Shown here in pieces: positions 8,301 to 15,930 of a stretch of DNA of 20,238 bases; within the stretch, counting starts at the first letter, position 1, and each line of letters starts with the position of its first letter. A program made the position numbers and the translations under genes. The notes under the pieces were generated by a model. That model ran no database searches. It saw only the letters and a program-made list of their open reading frames with translations, and was not told the origin of the DNA. The stretch lies in the IMG/VR virus record IMGVR_UViG_3300032088_000122, positions 1-20,238 of that record. One strand, written 5' to 3'. Source of the stretch: a virus.

Positions 8301-9875
8301 TTATTTTAGATTATATTTATCTGCTAATTCATTAGCTCGTTCTACTGAAAGTATGTTTTCTACTTCAGGTGGTTTCCATGCCTCTAATGGCTTCACATCT
8401 ATGTGTTTAAGTTTGCGGCTTCTTTGGTAATCATCATAATAACCATCTTTTAAAGCCTTGTTGTATGCCTCAATTACCATTCTTGAATATTTACGTCTGT
8501 ACAAAGTCATTCTGTGGAGAGCTTCAGGTGTCATTTTTCTTTCACCAGTCATAACCTTAATCAAGAAATCTCTCTCTGCCGGTGTATCAATACCACGTGC
8601 GCCGATACCTAGTATGGCAATCATTCCAAATACATCACTACCAAGTAAAGCTTCGAGTAATTGTGTATCTGTTGCTGAATTAGCAGATTCTTCTGACAAG
8701 CCAAACTTAGCCATAACTTCGTCTACTGTCTGATAAAAACCGCTTAATGCACCTAAGTTCGGGTCTCCTTCTGTAATAATTTGTAACACTTGGTCTAATT
8801 TTCTTATGTTAGCTTCTGCTTTTCTAACTGCTTTAATGTCTTTCATATCTTCAACAACTAAAGCGGCTTGTAATTTTTTATCATATTCAGCATCACTTAT
8901 ATCAGCTTGACTTAAATCAACATTAACATTTGTATCACCACCACCATAATCACGAAAGAATGCTTTGTATTCATCTGTTCCCGGTATGAGTCCTGCTTGT
9001 TTAGCTCTGTAATTCATAGTTTTAATAGCATCAGTCATACCATCATCGGCTGTGTAATTAGATATTAAATCTATCTTTCTATTCATTAGCTCGTTTGGTT
9101 TCATACCGCTTTCTTGTGCTAGTAACTCTAATTCGTCCATTTTCTTTTCAAAGTCTGATTGTCTCTCTGAAGGTATTCCAAGTAACTCCAACATCTTAGG
9201 AGATATTGGGCCTTTTGCTTTTAATTCATTGTACATATCTATTTTCTTTTCAAAGGCTTCTCTTGTAACAGCAGTACCTAATAATTGGTCTAATCCAATT
9301 TCTCTTTGCTGTGCAGTTAATATACTGTCTGGACTATCATCAGTAAATAATTCAAATTTTTTGTCAAATTCTGTTTGAATAGGCACAGTAATACCGGCTA
9401 ATGCTTTCTGTTCATCACTAGCATTCGGATTATCTTTTAACCATTGCATTTTTTCTGCAAATGCTGACATAGGCTCAACTTTTATAGCCATTGAGATAGC
9501 TTCAGCAGGTGGTAACACTCCCTGTTTAACCATAGCGGCTAAATCTACTCTACCATTAGGGTATTTATCTGAAGTCATACCTAATAAAGCTTCTACAGTA
9601 GCGTTTTTGTTCGCAGATGCGGCATCAGTAGCACGTATATCGCTAATTCTGTTCTCAAAACTTTCGTGCATAGCTTGGTCAGGCTCTAAACGCATTGTAT
9701 TGAAGCCTTGTCCTAGTCTGTACACCTGTTCTTGTGACATCCCGGCAAACATCGAGTTACTAATGTTTGTAAGACCACTCATGAAGCCTTGTTTCTCTTC
9801 GTCCTCGTCATTACCGCCTAACAGGCCACTTCCAAGTAAAGCTCCTCCTAACATTTGTCCTAGTCCTAAACTCAT
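8301..9875 (-). CDS. Probable internal virion protein, function unassigned
   Basis: 524 residues, starting behind TTAGGAGATAG. The N-terminus is a Gly/Leu-rich hydrophobic stretch (LGQMLGGALLGSGLLGG, residues 6-22), followed by an acidic patch and a mostly helical body. A C-terminal segment, about residues 400-460, contains LLGSDVFGMIAILGIGARGIDTP and then FLIKVMTGERKMTPEALHRM. This resembles a conserved helical region of internal virion proteins in other podoviruses. It stands in a run of four genes with three bases to the 881-residue gene. I recognise no enzyme motif. A structural or ejection role is inferred from composition and neighbours. Confidence 0.65.
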   Translation of the reverse strand: MSLGLGQMLGGALLGSGLLGGNDEDEEKQGFMSGLTNISNSMFAGMSQEQVYRLGQGFNTMRLEPDQAMHESFENRISDIRATDAASANKNATVEALLGMTSDKYPNGRVDLAAMVKQGVLPPAEAISMAIKVEPMSAFAEKMQWLKDNPNASDEQKALAGITVPIQTEFDKKFELFTDDSPDSILTAQQREIGLDQLLGTAVTREAFEKKIDMYNELKAKGPISPKMLELLGIPSERQSDFEKKMDELELLAQESGMKPNELMNRKIDLISNYTADDGMTDAIKTMNYRAKQAGLIPGTDEYKAFFRDYGGGDTNVNVDLSQADISDAEYDKKLQAALVVEDMKDIKAVRKAEANIRKLDQVLQIITEGDPNLGALSGFYQTVDEVMAKFGLSEESANSATDTQLLEALLGSDVFGMIAILGIGARGIDTPAERDFLIKVMTGERKMTPEALHRMTLYRRKYSRMVIEAYNKALKDGYYDDYQRSRKLKHIDVKPLEAWKPPEVENILSVERANELADKYNLK

Positions 9876-9884
9876 CTCTATCTC

Positions 9885-10880
9885 CTAAGCCGCATTACCG
9901 GTGTAAGCGTTTGCACCTAGTGTTAGGTAATCAAACAGACCCGGTGTCTTCGTTTGTGTTACTGTATTTGGTGTATTAACAGGATTGGCATTCAATGCGC
10001 CTGTTACATAACCAAGACCCTGTGCAGGATGATTAACAAATCCTTGATATTGTTGTTGTGCCGCATCAAATAGAGCTTGTTGTAACGCTTGTTGCTGTGC
10101 GCCTTGTTGTGAAAGGTTTCTATTAACTTGTTGGCCCATTCCAAATCCAAGATTAGATAATTGACCTAATTGATTAGCCGCTCCTAACCTTTGCTGATTA
10201 CCTTGTAGACCTGCTGTTTGATTAGCTAGTGAAGCTTGTAGTTGATTAGATATATCCTGTAATCCTGCTTGTTGATTTAACTGTTGTCCTTGCATTCCTG
10301 CTGATTGATTAGCTAGACCTGCCTGTAATGCATTTTGTTGGTTTGCTAATTGTCCTTGCATGTTATTAGCTTGATTCGCCATTTGTCCTTGCATATTTAA
10401 ACCAATATCTTGCATCGCCGCATTCTGTGCGTTTTGATAACCTGCTTGTCTAAGTCCTGCTGATTGTTGACCCATCATGTCTGCTACACCTCTGCCCATC
10501 TCACTCATAGCTATACCATGTCGTGAGCCACCAAAAGCATTAGCGTGTTGAGCTTGTGTGCCTAATTGGTCAAGACCTATGTTTGCTCCTCTCAATATAT
10601 CTGCTTGTTGAGCATCAATAACTTGTGAAGTGTAAGGATTCATGTATGGAGCTAGACTTGTAGTAGCTAATTGATTAGGTGTTACATTCGTTCCTGTAAC
10701 GTTAGTTCCTGTTACATTAGTTGGAGTAACTGAAGCACTTTGACCTGCCACACCAACCTGACTTGGAGTATATCCCATGCCTAATGCAGTACCCATCCCT
10801 GCACCCTGTATGCCCTGAGCCGCTAGGCTGTTAATGTTTGGTGGAGCTGTTTGTCCGCCGGGTAGTCCTTGATTTGCCAT
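9885..10880 (-). CDS. Gln/Asn-rich hendecad-repeat virion protein (putative ejection/pilot protein)
   Basis: 331 residues, overlapping the upstream stop codon by one base (TAATG), with GAGGGGG as ribosome site. The order is: a Gly/Pro/Gln-rich N-terminus, an NVTGT pentapeptide repeat (residues 55-66), the segment LAPYMNPYTSQVIDAQQADI (76-95) seen in phage structural proteins, then a long Gln/Asn/Ala helix. Residues 163-217 are five consecutive 11-residue repeats of the form (M/L)QGQxANQxxx. Another repeat sits at 225-235 after a 7-residue break. Eleven-residue periodicity with small and hydrophobic residues at positions 1 and 5 suits a nearly straight coiled coil or helical barrel. This would fit a DNA-injection tube component, but no such function is demonstrated for this family. 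Confidence 0.7.
   Translation of the reverse strand: MANQGLPGGQTAPPNINSLAAQGIQGAGMGTALGMGYTPSQVGVAGQSASVTPTNVTGTNVTGTNVTPNQLATTSLAPYMNPYTSQVIDAQQADILRGANIGLDQLGTQAQHANAFGGSRHGIAMSEMGRGVADMMGQQSAGLRQAGYQNAQNAAMQDIGLNMQGQMANQANNMQGQLANQQNALQAGLANQSAGMQGQQLNQQAGLQDISNQLQASLANQTAGLQGNQQRLGAANQLGQLSNLGFGMGQQVNRNLSQQGAQQQALQQALFDAAQQQYQGFVNHPAQGLGYVTGALNANPVNTPNTVTQTKTPGLFDYLTLGANAYTGNAA
10230..10394 (-). repeat. 33-bp tandem repeats coding for 11-residue units
   Basis: Five consecutive 33-bp units inside the Gln/Asn-rich protein, encoding MQGQMANQANN, MQGQLANQQNA, LQAGLANQSAG, MQGQQLNQQAG and LQDISNQLQAS. The plus-strand string gtccttgcat recurs at multiples of 33 bases (ending at 10294, 10360 and 10393 or close to these). 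The units are diverged at the DNA level. Confidence 0.8.
10677..10730 (-). repeat. 15-bp coding repeat (NVTGT pentapeptides)
   Basis: Short in-frame tandem repeat giving TNVTGTNVTGTNVTP, with plus-strand units of the form gttacattagttcct and close variants. It probably forms a flexible or extended linker before the conserved APYMNPYTSQVIDA segment. Confidence 0.65.
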
Positions 10881-11548
10881 TATAACCCCCTCACTTTGCC
10901 ACTTCGGTCACGTAGTATTTTATAGCTTCCACCACTACCCATTGTCGTGCCAAAATTTGATTTCTGTTTTCGATATGCGTTGTCTGATTCACTTACTGTA
11001 CTATTTGCCGCTATTTGCTTTCCATGACTTTTCTGTAATGCCGGTGACCATGTAGAAACATCATAATTAGGTACAAATGTTGGGTCACCACTTGGGCCTC
11101 TTGAAGGTCTAAAACCTCCACCGCCTCCACCGCCTCCACCACCACGTGCTACATTAGCAGGTATAGCATTACCAAATAGGTTGTTGTATGCCGCCATGTT
11201 TGCAGGGTCTCTAGCTGTAAGTTCTGCTAAAGCTTGGTCATATAGTCCGATAGAGCCATAACCTTTAAAGCCACCGGCATATTCTGTTGGAGTAGGTGTT
11301 CCAGTTGTAGCTGATAGTGTGCTATTAGGGTCTAGCAAACCAAATGCTTTTGCCGCACCAATGTTATTGTTCATTGCCGCATTTTGTGTTTCATTGAAGG
11401 CCGCAACCTGTGGGCCTGTGTATGGCATGTATTTTAATTGCTGTACCTGTTCAGCTCTTCGTAAATTTCGCTCTGCCGGGCCTCTAACCCAATCAGGTAT
11501 CGTTGTTGCTGTTTCTTTCTTACCGCCTTTTCCGCCGCCGCTACTCAT
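10880..11548 (-). CDS. Structural protein with polyglycine linker, function unassigned
   Basis: 222 residues, starting one base after the upstream stop behind AAAGGAG. The N-terminal third contains IPDWVRGPAERNLRRAEQVQ followed by YMPYTGPQVAAFNETQNAAM (about residues 17-59), a pattern familiar from phage virion proteins next to Gln-rich ejection-type proteins. Ten consecutive glycines at 136-145 separate it from a basic C-terminal part (about 146-222, with KQKSNFGTTMGSGGSYKILRD at the end). It overlaps the Gln/Asn-rich gene by one base, and the two probably work together. The function is unknown; a role as a small partner in the internal virion complex is inferred. Confidence 0.65.
   Translation of the reverse strand: MSSGGGKGGKKETATTIPDWVRGPAERNLRRAEQVQQLKYMPYTGPQVAAFNETQNAAMNNNIGAAKAFGLLDPNSTLSATTGTPTPTEYAGGFKGYGSIGLYDQALAELTARDPANMAAYNNLFGNAIPANVARGGGGGGGGGGFRPSRGPSGDPTFVPNYDVSTWSPALQKSHGKQIAANSTVSESDNAYRKQKSNFGTTMGSGGSYKILRDRSGKVRGL
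11114..11143 (-). repeat. GGT/GGC microsatellite coding ten glycines
   Basis: The plus strand shows a run of cc(a/g)cct units from about 11114 to 11143, read on the minus strand as ten consecutive Gly codons. It is a natural flexible hinge and a likely slippage site; changes by multiples of three would keep the frame. Confidence 0.8.
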
Positions 11549-11549
11549 G

Positions 11550-11927
11550 TCAAAACTCCTTTAATAAAGTTGTAAACTGTTCTGACCAACCTTTAGGTTC
11601 GAGAATCTTCTTCCACCCTCTCCGACCAGTAACAGTCATCCCTATACATCCTTGGTGTTTACCCCAAGTTATTGCATCATCATGCATGTCTGTAATCTGT
11701 TTAATTCCGTAGCCTTTATCGCCACCTGCTAAGAATACATGAAGTACCTTCTTATTAGGATACACTACTATCTCAGTTACTGCACATCCGTTTGACCCCA
11801 TCCATAGTTGAAAATCTCCTTTCATTACACCATCTACTATGTCTTTAAAGTTATGCGTTTCGCCACCTTTTTTAAGAGCTGACTCTATCCAGTCTTTACC
11901 ACGCATTAAATCTTCTTGTATACTCAT
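11550..11927 (-). CDS. GNAT-like phage structural-region protein
   Basis: 125 residues from ATG 11927, which overlaps the upstream stop as ATGA. An in-frame TTG at 11951 would add eight residues but overlaps the neighbour by 28 bases, so I prefer the ATG. The sequence DWIESALKKGGETHNFKDIV, then DGVMKGDFQLWMGSNGCAVTEI, VYPNKKVLHVFLAGGDKGYG and GCIGMTVTGRRGWKKIL matches a small phage family often described as having an acetyltransferase-like (GNAT) fold. The usual acetyl-CoA loop is not clearly present, so catalysis is doubtful. It lies between neck/tail and ejection-protein genes, where such proteins recur in podoviruses. The role is unknown. Confidence 0.72.
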   Translation of the reverse strand: MSIQEDLMRGKDWIESALKKGGETHNFKDIVDGVMKGDFQLWMGSNGCAVTEIVVYPNKKVLHVFLAGGDKGYGIKQITDMHDDAITWGKHQGCIGMTVTGRRGWKKILEPKGWSEQFTTLLKEF

Positions 11928-12139
11928 GGGTCTAATTCTATCCTTACCCAAGCATTATTCTTTGATACTACTATTGTGCCTTGAGCTTCATCCCACATAA
12001 TTATTCCATTTTCAGTTGCCTTAGAATCAGAATCTTTATGCTGTAATGTATTTCTAGTAGATGTTAGATACTTAATGATACGTTCTCCCCATATCTTCCA
12101 GTTACTACCTAATGGTGGTGGAGGTGTTGCTACACTCAT
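11924..12139 (-). CDS. Small proline-leading tail-region protein
   Basis: 71 residues, with start and stop each overlapping a neighbour as ATGA. It begins with VATPPPPLGSNWKIWGERI, continues with a basic helix (IIKYLTSTRNTLQHKD) and ends in a beta-like segment with GIIMWDEAQGTIVVSKNNAW. The C-terminal pattern (GxIxWD...xVVSxNxxW) is common in small phage proteins linked to fibre or tail-tip parts, where it makes a short beta motif. No function is established. The tight coupling to the nozzle-like gene upstream suggests a tail component. Confidence 0.65.
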   Translation of the reverse strand: MSVATPPPPLGSNWKIWGERIIKYLTSTRNTLQHKDSDSKATENGIIMWDEAQGTIVVSKNNAWVRIELDP

Positions 12140-13617
12140 CGTCTTCCTCCTGCATTAGCTTCTATTCTCATAACTCCTGACCTCCAATTAGTGTTTCCTA
12201 CACCCTGAACCTTCATTCTTACTTGTCTACCACTAAATCTAACATCTGTTGGATTCGTCAGAGTATAAGCACCATGCGATGTCTCTGTCGCATTCGGATA
12301 GAATCTTGATTTAAAGGTTACATTAACTTCTCCCTGTGTCGTTTCGTCAGGTATGAGCTGAGTAACTTTCATTATAGTATCGCCATTTCCAAGACTAATC
12401 GGGCCGCTCTCTGCATAAGGTTTGGCTGAACCTGTATGTGCATGTCCTGTCTCGTGATTGTATAAGTCACCATCTGCATCACACCATATAGGATTTTTAA
12501 ACACACCTATATCAACACCTGCTGTCCTGTCTAGTACACCTACATTCCAATGACCCTCTTTGTAATCCAATGAAATATATCTGTTGTTTTCAAGATTACC
12601 TGCACTCGGATAAAACCACCATATCTCACCATGTTGTGAATTATGTACTGCATAGACCTTGCTCATTTGTGAAGTATTAATGTCATCGAATACATAATCC
12701 AACGCTTCACAAGGTAATTCTTTAGCTGTTGAGCCATCGAATGTGAAGAATCCTTTCTTGCCCATCCAAAATGCACCCTCATCTATTGCTACAGCTCCTT
12801 TTCTTGATGCTACACCACAGGCTGTACCAACTCTCTCGAATCCATATATGAATGGCGGCCCTGAGTAAGTAGCTACATGTGCATCATTATCTGTCAGGAT
12901 AAGTGTAGCACCTCGCATTCTTAGTCCACACATAATTTGACCAGTAGTCTGTAATTCAAAATCACCTGCTTCGTTTGTTGCCGCAGGTGTCCAAACTGTG
13001 TTCGCTTCCTTATCGCACCATGCAACCTTTCTAGGATTACCACCTGCTCCGAGGGCGAATACGAATCTCTCTTCAGTTACCACCATTGATTTATTTCCTG
13101 TTGGAGCATTAGCAACTACCTGTGCAACTACCCCTGTATTGAGTTGCCACTCGTGAATCCTTCCATCCTTAGATGAACACGCTAGAAGGTACTCACCCCA
13201 TGTGTCCAATGCCCATGTTGTCGCTTCAGCGTAAATACCTGAACTTGTTGGTTCTCTACTATACTCATCATGTCCATAGAATCCACCACCATATCCAAGG
13301 TTAAGTGAACCATTCAAATTACCTGATGTTAGACCTGATGGTGTAATGTCATAAACTGTGTGTGAGGGATTAATGTATTTAAGTGAATTGTATGTACCAC
13401 CTACTAAATAGGAATCACTTGAATTGTCCAAGAAAGAAATCATACCTCTAGGTGCATCAGGAAATGCACTTGTCTTTCTACTTTGCCATCCACCAACTGG
13501 TCTTAATGAACCATCGTGCCATCTGACAAGACTAGCATCTCGCCATCTATTGGAAGACTCGAAATCTGTTCCGTTCCTATGTATTCCCGGTGGTAATTGT
13601 AAAGGTATTAATGCCAT
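12136..13617 (-). CDS. Probable beta-propeller tail nozzle / stabilisation protein
   Basis: 493 residues. The opening LQLPPGIHRNGTDFESSNRW, then RDASLVRWHDGSLRPVGGWQ, is typical of a phage family placed after the adaptor in podoviruses and usually annotated as a stabilisation or structural protein. The rest is a series of beta segments of WD-like character (WALDTWGEYLLACSSKDGRI, then VVTEERFVFALGAGGNPRKV, GQIMCGLRMRGATLILTD, GEIWWFYPSAG), suggesting a propeller. By analogy with P22 gp10 and SU10 nozzle proteins it would form the tail tube below the adaptor. Residues 109-119 hold YGGGFYGHDEY, a motif shared with the protein encoded just upstream. Assignment to the family is firm; the precise tail role is inferred. 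Confidence 0.72.
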   Translation of the reverse strand: MALIPLQLPPGIHRNGTDFESSNRWRDASLVRWHDGSLRPVGGWQSRKTSAFPDAPRGMISFLDNSSDSYLVGGTYNSLKYINPSHTVYDITPSGLTSGNLNGSLNLGYGGGFYGHDEYSREPTSSGIYAEATTWALDTWGEYLLACSSKDGRIHEWQLNTGVVAQVVANAPTGNKSMVVTEERFVFALGAGGNPRKVAWCDKEANTVWTPAATNEAGDFELQTTGQIMCGLRMRGATLILTDNDAHVATYSGPPFIYGFERVGTACGVASRKGAVAIDEGAFWMGKKGFFTFDGSTAKELPCEALDYVFDDINTSQMSKVYAVHNSQHGEIWWFYPSAGNLENNRYISLDYKEGHWNVGVLDRTAGVDIGVFKNPIWCDADGDLYNHETGHAHTGSAKPYAESGPISLGNGDTIMKVTQLIPDETTQGEVNVTFKSRFYPNATETSHGAYTLTNPTDVRFSGRQVRMKVQGVGNTNWRSGVMRIEANAGGRR

Positions 13618-13621
13618 AATA

Positions 13622-14908
13622 TTATGCCGCTATTTGTGTCCATGTTACTGAATCGTTAGTAATAATTTCCCATTTCTCTCTACCAATAGTAGCTGTTCCT
13701 GATGTTACACTTACAGCCGCACCACTTCTTTGTATCCTCTCACAAGATGCTGTAACTGTAGCTTCAGGTTGGGTAACTGTACTTCCTTGCCAAATTTTCT
13801 CTGAGTCTGCAACTAATGATGCAGACGGAGTACACGATGCAATTCCACCTCGTGTAGCAAATCCTAATACAGTTATACTTGCAACTGCTGTTGGTGTTCC
13901 TGAACCAAACCTTACCCTGTTACATATAGCCGCACTTGTTACTGTTGCTGTTAGCGAAGCCTCTCCTACCACAACAGTCACAGCATAAGCTGAAGTTGTG
14001 GATGTAGCAGTTACTGTCGCACTTCTTTCTCCAACTACCTGACCTGCTGTTGCAATCGTTGCTTCAGGAGTAGCTGTTGCACCACTTGTTCTTACCCTAG
14101 CACCATTTCCTGTAGTGGTTACTACAGTTGTCGAAGTTCCATCAATTAAAGCAGAACCTTCAGGTACTCTCCTAGCGACACACGTTACATTTGCAACAAC
14201 AGAGACTGTCGTTTGCAGAATGTTCTGTACTCTATTACAAGTAGCTGTAGCACTCGATGTCGCTGTTACAACTGTCTGTAGGTCTGATTGGTCATAAACC
14301 TGTTCACCATAAATACCATGTCCGTAAACCATCTTGTCCGATGCTTCAAGGAAGAACTCCTCTGCGGTACAGGTTGTAGCCGAAGCGACTGCAATCGGTA
14401 TCGTAAAGTTGAACGTACACGTTGAATTAGCTGTGATTGATGAAGCACTTGTAACAGTTGCACTTCTCTCACCAACCACTTGACCATCTGCTGTTGCACC
14501 ACTCGTAACTGTTACAGTTGCTGATGCATTACCTAAGAATCCACCTATAGCGGCGAATCCTGATGCACCTGCTGATAATGCACCTGAAAGTAGTATCCTT
14601 TCACATGATGCTGTTACAGCAGACGTAGCAGTTACTACTGTCTGTAAATCACCTTGAGTATATTCGTTCTGTCCATACAAGCCTGAACCATAGGAGAAAA
14701 CATCTGTCTCTTCTAAGATTACAACTTCACCACTACAAGTAGTAGCAGATGTAGAAGTCATGGATGCCGCCGCTCCTATCGCTACTACCCAATTTACATT
14801 GGCAATAGACGATGTTGCAGTTACTGTGGCTGAAGCATTTATAACCTCACCCACACTCGAACCATAGGTTCTTACACCATAGACCGATTCACTATATTCA
14901 AAAGCCAT
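13622..14908 (-). CDS. Ala/Thr/Val/Ser beta-repeat virion protein
   Basis: 428 residues of low-complexity, strand-forming sequence dominated by A, T, V and S. Irregular repeats of about 20 residues follow the form ATVTATSxATATCxR. Nine cysteines recur at a similar place within repeats (58, 102, 164, 180, 224, 243, 329, 359 and 389). Longer repeats are QVVGERSATVT (143-153 and 290-300) and DLQTVVTATS (87-96 and 209-218). A YGxGxYGxxxY motif occurs at 73-83 and 195-205, with a weaker form near the N-terminus (YGVRTYG). It ends in WEIITNDSVTWTQIAA. It lies between the Gp80-like and nozzle-like genes, so a tail or decoration protein with stacked beta-strands is likely. I do not recognise a named family. 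Confidence 0.65.
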   Translation of the reverse strand: MAFEYSESVYGVRTYGSSVGEVINASATVTATSSIANVNWVVAIGAAASMTSTSATTCSGEVVILEETDVFSYGSGLYGQNEYTQGDLQTVVTATSAVTASCERILLSGALSAGASGFAAIGGFLGNASATVTVTSGATADGQVVGERSATVTSASSITANSTCTFNFTIPIAVASATTCTAEEFFLEASDKMVYGHGIYGEQVYDQSDLQTVVTATSSATATCNRVQNILQTTVSVVANVTCVARRVPEGSALIDGTSTTVVTTTGNGARVRTSGATATPEATIATAGQVVGERSATVTATSTTSAYAVTVVVGEASLTATVTSAAICNRVRFGSGTPTAVASITVLGFATRGGIASCTPSASLVADSEKIWQGSTVTQPEATVTASCERIQRSGAAVSVTSGTATIGREKWEIITNDSVTWTQIAA

Positions 14909-14921
14909 TTACTGGCTCGTT

Positions 14922-15305
14922 TTAGTTAAGCGTTATATCTAGGTCACCCGATGGAACACGAAATACGTCACCAGTAGCAATAGCTTTACTTGACGATAAA
15001 GTCGCATAAGCCATTAAGTTGCCTGATGTAGATGCATCATATACACCAACATGAGTAACTGTACCCCAAGAACCTGTAGCAGTTGGAAATTCTACTGCCG
15101 CATTGTTTGAAGTTGTGTTACCTGAAGTTGTAAATGCAACTGATTGTCTAGCATATGCAGAACCTGATAACTCAGTTACTGAACCTGCCTCACCATCAGA
15201 GATTGCTGTAAACAACGCTAAGTATTTAGTACCGGGAGCTGTGTAAGCCGCCCCTGCAAATACATGGTCTAATATTTCTGTTTCTAAAAAGTTTGTAAAA
15301 CTCAT
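14922..15305 (-). CDS. Gp80-like / phage tail fibre-type protein
   Basis: 127 residues. The start overlaps the adaptor stop as ATGA. The sequence FTNFLETEILDHVFAGAAYT, then PGTKYLALFTAISDGEAG, SGSAYARQSVAF, FPTATGSWGTVTHVGVYDA and a closing GDLDITLN is the standard pattern of a small beta-rich phage family (Gp80-like, often labelled tail fibre protein). In that family the W-G-x-V-T-H-x-G-x-(Y/F)-D-A segment is the hallmark, and it is present here. It lies directly behind the adaptor gene and 13 bases before the beta-repeat protein. A virion surface or tail component is expected; its exact place is unknown. Confidence 0.8.
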   Translation of the reverse strand: MSFTNFLETEILDHVFAGAAYTAPGTKYLALFTAISDGEAGSVTELSGSAYARQSVAFTTSGNTTSNNAAVEFPTATGSWGTVTHVGVYDASTSGNLMAYATLSSSKAIATGDVFRVPSGDLDITLN

Positions 15306-15928
15306 ACTAATCCCCTCACTTTAAGTTTAAGTCCTGAACCACTAAACCTAGCATCTTCAGAGACTTCATTTAAACGCTGAACAGAGGCAGAATACATCTG
15401 CGCCCATACAGCTACTCGTTGGTCTTCCGCTAGATATGGCGCAGAATGTAATAACGCTCCGTAGAGGTATACATCCGGTGCTTCTAGTAAAAGCCAGTTA
15501 TCTGAATTGCTACTTAAAGATGGAATCTTCTGAAAGTAGAGCAACTCAAAATCTGTGTCGGTACTCGGAGTTGGGTACAATTGGAATTGTCCATCTGCGT
15601 GTGTGTACATTATTGGTGTTCCTGTTGTGTCTTCTTGTGCTGAACGTTTGTCAGCCATGGAATCTCTTGAAACTAAATTAACTACTGTAGTTCCTGTTCC
15701 TGTGAGATGTAATCTAATTGTTTCTACCCAATCAGCAGGTATTTGCATGTACTCATCACCTGAAGATTGCTGTCCACTTGAACGTGCTTCCATCTTCCAA
15801 TGACGTATATCTCTGTTAATTTGTGCTTCAGCTAACGCTATAAAATCAGGTATGACTGCTGTCAAATCATCTCTGTTTAGGAAATCAGCTACACTTGCTT
15901 TTAGTGCTGTGTAAGTATTTAAAGCCAT
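15302..15928 (-). CDS. Head-tail adaptor (SU10 / P22 gp4-type)
   Basis: Ring protein that binds the portal and connects it to the tail nozzle. 208 residues. The sequence NTYTALKASVADFLNRDDLT, then FIALAEAQINRDIRHWKMEA, EYMQIPADWVETIRLHL, the short GQFQLYPTPSTDTDFELLYF, and DVYLYGALLHSAPYLAEDQR closely follows the known SU10-type adaptor pattern: N-terminal helices, a central beta domain with PADW, and a C-terminal helix containing Y-L-Y-x-x-L followed by D-x-R-x-x-x-W. The start is two bases after the upstream stop, and the gene is coupled to the Gp80-like gene. Here it lies about 9.7 kb upstream of the portal gene that its product should bind, which is unusual. Confidence 0.87.
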   Translation of the reverse strand: MALNTYTALKASVADFLNRDDLTAVIPDFIALAEAQINRDIRHWKMEARSSGQQSSGDEYMQIPADWVETIRLHLTGTGTTVVNLVSRDSMADKRSAQEDTTGTPIMYTHADGQFQLYPTPSTDTDFELLYFQKIPSLSSNSDNWLLLEAPDVYLYGALLHSAPYLAEDQRVAVWAQMYSASVQRLNEVSEDARFSGSGLKLKVRGLV

Positions 15929-15930
15929 AA

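Noticed and set aside
11928-11951. TTG start extending the GNAT-like protein by eight residues
   Set aside because: ATG 11927 gives the ATGA overlap seen repeatedly in this cluster; the TTG would create a 28-base overlap.
14266-14502. Minus-strand frame of 78 codons within the beta-repeat gene
   Set aside because: Out-of-frame reading of a repetitive gene; it inherits openness from the repeats and has no start context.
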